From Candidatus Methanoperedentaceae archaeon (lineage in GTDB: Archaea; Halobacteriota; Methanosarcinia; Methanosarcinales; Methanoperedenaceae), in assembly GCA_027371625.1 (NCBI GenBank), contig DAHXMQ010000268.1, positions 1 through 11,286 of the forward strand: 11,286 nt of DNA. Direction: 5' to 3'. A program made the position numbers and the translations under genes. Below the pieces are notes generated by a model that saw only the letters and a list, made by a program, of their open reading frames with translations, searched no databases and had not been told where the DNA came from. Within the stretch, counting starts at the first letter, position 1. Every line of letters starts with the position of its first letter. Of this stretch, positions 7,309 through 11,286 are shown piece after piece.

Positions 7309-8138
7309 TCATGCACCCCCAAGAGAGACTATCAGGTCGGTGAAGAAGCCGGACAGAAGACCTATGGCAATACCCGTCATTACTGTTTCGTTTGTTGTTT
7401 GTTTTACTGCGACTGAATACATGAGCAGTATTACGAAGATTAAAGCCCCCCCCCTGCGAATGCCATGAACAGCACGTATAAAATTGGGGAAACCCAGATA
7501 CTTCCTGCCAGCGTTCCCAAGAACGTTGGTCCCCCTCCTATTAATCCGAGTTTTATAAGGGTCAGGATAGGAGGTCTTTTATCGCTACCTTGAAGCGGTC
7601 CTAGTATTCCAAATCCTTCGGTTGCATTATGCAGCCCGAACCCTATAATCAGGATTAGTGCGAGCCCTATTACACCTGCCGCGTAGGATTGACCGATGGC
7701 AAGCCCTTCGCTGAAATTGTGCGCTCCGATACCGATTGCTATCATTGTTGCAAGTTTTAGCCCGTCTATATGCACCGTGTCTTTGCCTGCCATGCTGTTT
7801 TCCAGCGTTGTTTCTGTTGCCGGTGCTTTCATGTATCTGCGCTCGTAGAGCGCAAGCCCTATCAGTCCCAGGATTATTCCGGCGAACATGGCTATAAGAA
7901 GTGAAACGCCGTCAACGAGGGGCGTTTTTCCGGTGAAGGAACTTATTACCGCGTTCGTGGTGGTATCCCACGCGTGCCCGAACACGTCCACCACAAGAAA
8001 TACAAGAATGCCTATGGCAAGGGCGTTGAGAAATGCCTTTGTCCTCTGGCTTGCTTTCAAGAGTGCCAGTGGAAAGCCCAGGAAGATCGTGAATCCTGCA
8101 ATCGCGCCGAGTATTAAGAGCTGATAGTAGTTGATCAT
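7309..8138 (-). CDS. ZIP family metal transporter, reading frame broken at a G9 tract
   Basis: ZIP proteins carry Zn2+, Fe2+ or Mn2+ into the cytoplasm. The main frame (8138 to 7440) encodes 232 residues with the two signature helices: HNFSEGLAIG (H140, E144) and HNATEGFGI (H170, E174), the metal-binding HNxxE pairs. Nine G (7446-7454, C on the plus strand) then bring an immediate stop after AFAGGGL. With ten or seven G the frame stays open for 45 more residues (ALIFVILLMY to LIVSLGGA), supplying the missing final membrane spans and stopping at 7309, next to the repressor start. The downstream frame therefore belongs to this gene. The cause may be sequencing error, slippage-based switching, ribosomal frameshifting or a true mutation. 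I start at ATG 8138 because GGGGGA lies 6-7 nt before it; ATG 8153 has no ribosome site. The gene starts 1 nt inside the mini-FTR1 stop (TAATG). Confidence 0.85.
7446..7454 (-). repeat. G9 homopolymer causing the ZIP frameshift
   Basis: Nine consecutive C on the plus strand (G9 in the coding strand) sit at the point where the ZIP frame changes. It is the longest G/C homopolymer I noticed in the window. Gain of one G or loss of two restores the full protein. Confidence 0.9.
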
Positions 8139-8269
8139 TATTGTCCCCCGCATCTGTGTTTTACAAGTGGGTCTTTTCTTCCTATCCTTGCGGAATAGGC
8201 GCCGATTATTCCTATGACAAGCGCTGCTTCGAGCGCTTCCCTGGAGGTTATTAAAAAGCTTGCTAACAT
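8138..8269 (-). CDS. Mini-FTR1: 43-residue N-terminal FTR1 fragment, first gene of the metal operon
   Basis: This short frame encodes MLASFLITSREALEAALVIG and then IIGAYSARIGRKD followed by a brief unrelated tail. It matches the first membrane helix of FTR1 permeases, including one REXXE iron-binding motif (REALE, residues 10-14), and resembles the start of the fusion protein at 6634. The two differ at most silent sites, so it is not a recent duplication. A strong site (AAAGGTG, 8275-8281) precedes the ATG at 8269. The stop overlaps the ZIP start (TAATG), so translation is probably coupled. A complete FTR1 needs about 250 residues; no other part of this copy is present. It may be the relic of a full gene deleted up to the ZIP start, or a retained one-helix small protein or leader peptide. 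Confidence 0.75.
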   Translation of the reverse strand: MLASFLITSREALEAALVIGIIGAYSARIGRKDPLVKHRCGGQ

Positions 8270-8289
8270 TTGGACACCTTTTAATTGTT

Positions 8290-8305
8290 GTTAGGTATGC
8301 CTAAC
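8290..8305. promoter_or_regulatory. Palindromic operator, probable DtxR-family site
   Basis: GTTAGG-TATG-CCTAAC is a perfect palindrome with 6-bp arms and a 4-bp spacer. Its TTAGG/CCTAA halves resemble DtxR/IdeR sites, whose consensus contains AGGTTAG and CTAACCT. It lies 21 bp before the mini-FTR1 ATG and covers the transcript start predicted from the TATA-like box at 8323-8332. Binding of the repressor encoded in the same operon would block initiation. The pairing of regulator and site is inference. Confidence 0.65.
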
Positions 8306-8322
8306 TCAAGGCTTTTGGTAGC

Positions 8323-8332
8323 CTTATAGTTT
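8323..8332 (-). promoter_or_regulatory. TATA-like box of the metal operon
   Basis: AAACTATAAG on the minus strand lies about 25 bp before position 8302, inside the palindrome, and gives a leader of about 33 nt that includes the AAAGGTG ribosome site. No better TATA candidate lies nearer the first gene. Confidence 0.5.
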
Positions 8333-8558
8333 TCGCTTGGTTGAAAGTAATCCTGCGATATTGAATGAAATATGCTATCGGTTGTCTTATCCATTTTACA
8401 TGTTTCTCGATGGGATGAAGTAAATGATCAACTGCTCTGTGTATCCAGGTATTAAATCAGCGTTGATAGTTTCCTATGCGTTAAAAAAGAGCGGGTTTCT
8501 GAAAGAAAAAGCTGGTAACCTTCTTTTGCTTTTATCTATGGTAATGATAATTATAAGA

Positions 8559-8590
8559 ATTATATAAATAAGGGTTAATATTATATACTA
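8559..8590 (+). promoter_or_regulatory. TATA-like boxes before the Cys/His-rich small gene
   Basis: ATTATATAAATA (8559-8570) and TTATATACTA (8581-8590) predict starts near 8591 or 8611 and leaders of about 49 or 29 nt, both of which include the AGGAGG at 8629-8634. Confidence 0.45.
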
Positions 8591-8639
8591 TGGGATTATA
8601 ACGATTAATAAAGATATAATTGTTACATAGGAGGATAAA

Positions 8640-8786
8640 ATGATAGTCTCACCGTATTGCGAGAAACATGATATGCCACTTAGGCTTCTAACGCTGTCGC
8701 ATTGTGAAAGGCGGCACGATGATGGCTGCGAAAGCGGGTTGTGCGAACACTTCGGCATGCGGTTTTATTCAAAGTCCGGATTTTAA
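8640..8786 (+). CDS. Small Cys/His-rich protein, 48 residues
   Basis: I do not recognise this protein. It starts at 8640 after one of the best ribosome sites in the window (AGGAGG, 8629-8634, 5 nt away) and TATA-like boxes upstream, which is the main reason to call it. Eight of 48 residues are Cys or His: C7, H10, H21, C22, H26, C30, C35 and H37 (CEKH ... HCERRH ... C ... CEH). That spacing suggests a zinc- or other metal-binding mini-domain. There is no signal peptide or membrane segment. It sits divergent from the iron operon and 7 bp before another small ORF, so a link to metal homeostasis is possible but unproven. It could also be the surviving N-terminal part of a longer gene. Confidence 0.55.
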   Translation: MIVSPYCEKHDMPLRLLTLSHCERRHDDGCESGLCEHFGMRFYSKSGF

Positions 8787-8793
8787 GTAAGTT

Positions 8794-8931
8794 ATGAGCC
8801 TACTTGATATTACGGAAGAAAAAATATTTCAGACCCTTGGCAGGGGTAGAGACCCGAACTACAAACCCATAGTAAGAGCAAACCTGATAAAAAAGGTTGA
8901 ACCTTTCGATTTCACCCGCCTGTTACGATAA
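8794..8931 (+). CDS. Small unrecognised ORF, 45 residues
   Basis: It opens 7 bp after the Cys/His-rich gene on the same strand, starting MSLLDITEEKIFQTLGRGRD and ending in a basic stretch, EPFDFTRLLR. The composition is that of a soluble folded protein (mixed charged residues, Pro and Gly), not of random sequence. No good ribosome site precedes the ATG at 8794, so it would rely on translational coupling to its neighbour. I recognise no family. A chance ORF cannot be excluded. Confidence 0.4.
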   Translation: MSLLDITEEKIFQTLGRGRDPNYKPIVRANLIKKVEPFDFTRLLR

Positions 8932-8956
8932 CCTATCTTTTTTAACATGACCATAA

Positions 8957-8966
8957 ACTTTATATC
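8957..8966 (+). promoter_or_regulatory. TATA-like box before the 140-residue unknown gene
   Basis: ACTTTATATC lies on the plus strand. Twenty-five bases further on is about 8987, downstream of the in-frame ATGs at 8972 and 8978 and upstream of the one at 9008. This supports the 9008 start. Confidence 0.45.
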
Positions 8967-9007
8967 CGATAATGGTTATGTATGATTTTGACAAAACTAA
9001 AATTATT

Positions 9008-9430
9008 ATGACAAACCTGAATTTCATTAAGCAATACCACAGCACGATGATAAAAGCGCTGGGCGAGGATGCCAAGAAAGTAAATGCCAAAGTGGGTTCC
9101 ATACTTGCCGACAACTGGGCAGAAAATGCAGGAAATTTCAATAATAATACGGAATTTGCACAGAGCTTTGAAAATTATCTTAAAAAGCTTGAGTTCGCGG
9201 ATGAGGTCCGAGTAAACTGCAACGAGAAGAACTATACCCTTGACATCAAAGGATGCGTCATCTGCCACGGGAACGAGATACTGAGAAAGGAAGGCATTCC
9301 GACTGCCTGTCCTATTATGCAGGCTGCCAAGTATGCAGCCGTCAAGAAAATCGGAAGAAATGTCATCACGAAAGGAGTGGAAAAACCGGGCGTTGTTGGC
9401 GAGTGCACAATAAAGTTTGAACTGGAGTAA
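9008..9430 (+). CDS. Unrecognised cysteine-containing protein with a CVICH motif
   Basis: I do not recognise this 140-residue protein. The first 65 residues look helical and polar (MTNLNFIKQYHSTMIKALGE onward). The second half carries cysteines C71, C83, C86, C101 and C133 in strand-like surroundings, with the block KGCVICHGNEI and then PTACPIMQAAKYAA. CVICH has the CxxCH form of covalent heme-c sites, but no signal peptide is present, so cytoplasmic metal or Fe-S binding is more likely. The layout loosely recalls V4R-type small-molecule-binding domains, which also end with conserved cysteines; I hold this lightly. In-frame ATGs at 8972 and 8978 would add up to 12 residues but lie too close to the TATA-like box at 8957-8966. 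No ribosome site is clear. It stands 53 bp before nob1 and is probably transcribed alone. Confidence 0.75.
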   Translation: MTNLNFIKQYHSTMIKALGEDAKKVNAKVGSILADNWAENAGNFNNNTEFAQSFENYLKKLEFADEVRVNCNEKNYTLDIKGCVICHGNEILRKEGIPTACPIMQAAKYAAVKKIGRNVITKGVEKPGVVGECTIKFELE

Positions 9431-9455
9431 TCTCCTAAATTTTCCTTTCGAGTTC

Positions 9456-9462
9456 GTATAAG
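9456..9462 (+). promoter_or_regulatory. TATA-like box of nob1
   Basis: GTATAAG is centred 25 bp before the ATG at 9484, and no ribosome site lies between them. This is the arrangement of a leaderless archaeal transcript and supports 9484 as the nob1 start. Confidence 0.5.
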
Positions 9463-9483
9463 TTCGTTACGAGTTTATCTAAA

Positions 9484-9981
9484 ATGATTCAGTATCTCCA
9501 TCCAATGCCCTACATCGCCGACTCCTCCCTCTTCATCGTCCGAAAACGTCTCGAAGGAAGCGTGATAACAGTCCCTTCTGTAGTTGAAGAACTCAGGGAC
9601 GAAAATGCCAGAACAACGCTTGAATTGATGAACGTACATATCGAGCCTCCGCTTTCAGCTTTCAAAAAAGAGGTCAGAGAAAAAGCAGGCATCACAAAGG
9701 ACAGCGAGGAGCTTTCAGCCACTGACATCGATATTCTTGCAAAGGCGCTTGAATATTCAAAACGCGGGGAAACAATCCTCGTTACGGATGATTTTGCAGT
9801 CCAGAATATGGCACTCCAGCTCGGTATTCAAATAATGCCTGCAGGAGGAAGGAAAATAAAGGATGTCCTGCTCTGGGAAAAGATTTGCACGGGATGCAAG
9901 AGGCGGTTTAACGAAGGCGATGTGTGCCCTGTGTGCGGCTCGCCTCTTAAAAAAATCAGGAAAAGGAAGTTGCATCTTTGA
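9484..9981 (+). CDS. nob1: Endoribonuclease Nob1, 16S rRNA 3'-end maturation
   Basis: Nob1 trims the 3' end of precursor 16S rRNA in archaea (18S in eukaryotes). The 165 residues have a PIN domain (about 8-125) with acidic residues D13 (YIADSS), E35/E36 (SVVEELRDE), D81/D83 (SATDIDILAKAL) and D102/D103 (LVTDDFAVQN). After a linker, a zinc ribbon follows: C135-x2-C138 and C148-x2-C151 (CTGC, CPVC). The tail is strongly basic (KKIRKRKLHL). This order and size are those of archaeal Nob1 and separate it from VapC toxins. The start at 9484 fits a leaderless mRNA; an internal ATG at 9505 (MPYIADSS) is the alternative. The frame is intact. Confidence 0.93.
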   Translation: MIQYLHPMPYIADSSLFIVRKRLEGSVITVPSVVEELRDENARTTLELMNVHIEPPLSAFKKEVREKAGITKDSEELSATDIDILAKALEYSKRGETILVTDDFAVQNMALQLGIQIMPAGGRKIKDVLLWEKICTGCKRRFNEGDVCPVCGSPLKKIRKRKLHL

Positions 9982-10059
9982 CCCCCCTGCAACTTAACTT
10001 ACGTTCACTACTACGCCTGGTCGGGGCTGCCACTTTTTCTACAGATTTAAGTTCCCTTA
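9982..10059. other. Convergent gap between nob1 and the 106-residue gene
   Basis: This 78-bp gap lies between converging genes. It holds a short T5 run and no clear hairpin or gene. Confidence 0.5.
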
Positions 10060-10380
10060 TCAGACCATAGTCCAGTCGAGCTGAAAACCGTCAAGAGTCA
10101 TAAGGATAATCTTCTGCTGTATGCCCGGAAGCTCGTACGGCAGGTCCTCATAGCCTATGTACAATTCATCACCTGGATTAATTTCAGGAGGCGGATTGAC
10201 AACCTTGCCGAAAAAGTATTTCTTATTTGTTTTGGGATCAAGCACGACCACGTTTCTCCATGCCTTAGCCTGTGCAACACGTACGACAGTGCATTTCCTT
10301 TTGATCTTTTTTAATTTTTTTCTGATTCCGCCTATTTCTGTTTCAGTCGTCTGCACAACATCAGTATCATTATCTGGCAT
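10060..10380 (-). CDS. Unrecognised small basic protein, 106 residues
   Basis: I do not recognise this protein. An acidic, polar N-terminus (residues 1-17) is followed by a dense basic patch (RKKLKKIKRK, about 20-29). A strand-rich body follows (VVRVAQAKAWRNVVVLD, YFFGKVVNPPPEINPGDELYIGYEDL), which reads like a small beta-barrel and could bind nucleic acid. The start is secure: AGGTGA (10388-10393) lies 7 nt before the ATG at 10380. TATA-like TTTAATACAT on the minus strand near 10423-10432 would give a short leader. It is divergent from the HTH-hef pair; the gap is only 70 bp, so the two promoters probably overlap. No membrane segment or signal peptide is seen. Confidence 0.75.
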   Translation of the reverse strand: MPDNDTDVVQTTETEIGGIRKKLKKIKRKCTVVRVAQAKAWRNVVVLDPKTNKKYFFGKVVNPPPEINPGDELYIGYEDLPYELPGIQQKIILMTLDGFQLDWTMV

Positions 10381-10450
10381 TTTCGTTTCACCTGAAGATA
10401 CCTTGATATACCCGTTTCATGTATTAAAGCATACTATTAGCGGTGATTAC

Positions 10451-10669
10451 ATGGCACTACCAGCAACGAAACGCTATTTGCTTGAATTACTTCACAAACA
10501 TAAACTTACATACGAACAGGTCGCTAAGTATTCAGGCATCGACCCTGAAAGGATAAAAGCCATCAAGAAAGGGGAGGAACCAACGGATGAAGAAAGAATG
10601 AGATTGAGAGACGTTGCATATGCCTTATCCGAACTTCTCCAGAAGGATACGGGCGAAACACTGGATTAA
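10451..10669 (+). CDS. Small helix-turn-helix protein (Xre-like), 72 residues
   Basis: The protein is almost entirely one helix-turn-helix domain: helix LLELLHKHKL, then TYEQVAKYSGIDPERIKAIKKG (residues 20-41), the usual order of Cro/Xre proteins, and a short C-terminal helix. The start is chosen by GGTGA (10442-10446) directly upstream of ATG 10451; the frame is open further upstream but that part is antisense to the neighbour and has no ribosome site. TATA-like TTGATATACC (10403-10412) would place the transcript start near 10433. It ends 7 bp before hef, so the two are probably cotranscribed. Its target is unknown; autoregulation of this short divergent intergenic region is plausible. Confidence 0.8.
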   Translation: MALPATKRYLLELLHKHKLTYEQVAKYSGIDPERIKAIKKGEEPTDEERMRLRDVAYALSELLQKDTGETLD

Positions 10670-10676
10670 TGTTTAG

Positions 10677-11286
10677 ATGGAATACATTAATCATCCTCTT
10701 ATAAAACCTGATACAATCGAGCAAAGATTATACCAGCTCTCCCTTGCCGGGGAAGCCATCCAGAAACCAAGCCTAATCGTACTTCCAACAGGTCTTGGGA
10801 AAACCATCGTTGCACTTCTTGTGATGGTCGCGCGCCTTCCGAAGGGGAAGGTTCTGCTTCTTTCGCCCACAAAACCGCTTGTAGAGCAGCATGCTGCTTT
10901 TTTCCAAGAGGCGCTTAATATCCTGCCTGAAAATGTGGTGCTGTTCACGGGCAATACTCCACCATCGAAAAGAACGGACATGTGGGAGAACGCACAGCTT
11001 GTAGTCTCCACGCCGCAGGTGATAGAAAACGACCTCCTCGGCAAAAAAATAAGCCTTGAAAAAGTCTCGTGTATAATTTTCGACGAGGCGCACAGGGCAA
11101 CGGGGAATTATTCCTATGTTTATATAGCCGAAAAGTACTCCCAGCAATGCAAAGAACCGCTCGTGCTTGGAATTACAGCAAGCCCCGGCAGCGATCCCGA
11201 GAAGATACTGGAGGTGTGCGCAAATCTCCATATCAGCAATGTGGAGATCAGGACTGACTCAGACCCTGATGTCAGGCCTTACATCT
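10677..11286 (+). CDS. hef: Hef helicase/nuclease (FANCM/XPF-type), 3' end outside window
   Basis: Hef acts on stalled or forked replication DNA. Its N-terminal half is an SF2 helicase related to FANCM and its C-terminal half an XPF-type nuclease. The 203 residues visible cover helicase domain 1: the Q-motif region YINHPLIKPDTIEQRLYQ, Walker A PTGLGKT (37-43), motif Ia LLSPTKPLVEQH, motif Ib STPQVIENDL, DEAH box (136-139) and motif III TASPGSDPEKI (167-177). These phrases are characteristic of archaeal Hef and separate it from Hel308 and RecQ types. Whether the nuclease half is present lies beyond the window. The start ATG 10677 follows the HTH gene by 7 bp; no good ribosome site is visible, which suggests coupled translation. 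Confidence 0.92.
   Translation, partial: MEYINHPLIKPDTIEQRLYQLSLAGEAIQKPSLIVLPTGLGKTIVALLVMVARLPKGKVLLLSPTKPLVEQHAAFFQEALNILPENVVLFTGNTPPSKRTDMWENAQLVVSTPQVIENDLLGKKISLEKVSCIIFDEAHRATGNYSYVYIAEKYSQQCKEPLVLGITASPGSDPEKILEVCANLHISNVEIRTDSDPDVRPYI

Larger units (their letters stand above)
8306..8639. other. Intergenic stretch between divergent transcripts
   Basis: This 334-bp region separates the minus-strand metal operon from the plus-strand small ORFs. Its right third is very AT-rich, with TATA-like boxes at 8559-8570 and 8581-8590. The only frame of note is 8424-8564 on the plus strand. It has 46 codons, with a start after a weak GGGATG and a strongly hydrophobic end (LLLLLSMVMIIIRII) that would be a single membrane helix. 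It has no recognisable homology to me and its end overlaps the TATA-like box, so I do not call it a gene. I see no RNA gene, repeat or transposon remnant here. Confidence 0.5.

Noticed and set aside
8424..8564. 46-codon ORF with a hydrophobic end in the intergenic region
   Set aside because: Weak ribosome site, no recognisable family, and it overlaps the TATA-like box of the next gene; not enough to call a gene.
8892..8906. 15-bp palindrome AAAGGTT-G-AACCTTT
   Set aside because: It resembles DtxR half-sites but lies inside the 45-codon ORF and away from any promoter; likely chance.
10157..10450. Upstream extension of the HTH gene to 10157
   Set aside because: This part is antisense to the 106-residue gene and lacks a ribosome site; GGTGA directly before ATG 10451 sets the start.
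1..11286. CRISPR array, tRNA, rRNA, transposase or phage genes
   Set aside because: I looked for regular direct repeats, tRNA-like arms and recombinase motifs and found none.

Overview
The window looks archaeal and most like a member of the Methanosarcinales, including the ANME-2d/Methanoperedens type. The grounds are an hdrE-hdrD pair (membrane heterodisulfide reductase), an archaeal Nob1, the start of a Hef helicase/nuclease, an archaeal-type DinB remnant, TATA-like boxes about 25 bp before likely transcript starts, and a mix of GGAGG/GGTG ribosome sites and apparently leaderless starts. The genus is inference; the archaeal assignment is firm. I see no rRNA, tRNA, CRISPR array or insertion sequence.

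Layout. Positions 1-2148 (minus): hdrE then hdrD; hdrD runs off the left edge. 2235-2721 (plus): a dinB pseudogene that lost its centre. 2763-3407 (minus): a vapBC-like toxin-antitoxin pair. 3450-4364 (minus): a DUF1848 Fe-S protein. 4374-4552: an intergenic stretch with a terminator-like hairpin and a possible small structured RNA. 4553-8269 (minus): a compact metal operon in the order mini-FTR1 fragment, ZIP transporter, DtxR/IdeR-type repressor, and a large FTR1-polyferredoxin fusion. 8290-8332: its likely operator and promoter. 8640-8931 (plus): two small unrecognised ORFs, the first rich in Cys and His. 9008-9430 (plus): an unrecognised Cys-containing protein. 9484-9981 (plus): nob1. 10060-10380 (minus): an unrecognised basic protein. 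10451-11286 (plus): a small HTH gene followed by hef, which runs off the right edge.

How the genes fit together. HdrE (cytochrome b) and HdrD (Fe-S catalytic subunit) together pass electrons from a membrane quinol-like carrier to the CoM-S-S-CoB heterodisulfide. The metal operon combines uptake and control. The repressor keeps the DtxR iron-binding residues except one, and a 16-bp palindrome (GTTAGG-N4-CCTAAC) lies where the operon transcript should start, which suggests iron-dependent autoregulation. The fusion protein joins an FTR1 permease (two REXXE motifs) to a NapH/FtrD-like membrane polyferredoxin, which points to redox-linked iron transport.

The points most worth a second look are the FTR1-polyferredoxin fusion, the 43-residue mini-FTR1 coupled to the ZIP gene, the G9 tract that breaks the ZIP reading frame 45 codons early, the operator over the transcript start, the candidate RNA whose loop is complementary to the hdrE ribosome-binding site, and the Cys/His-rich 48-residue protein.
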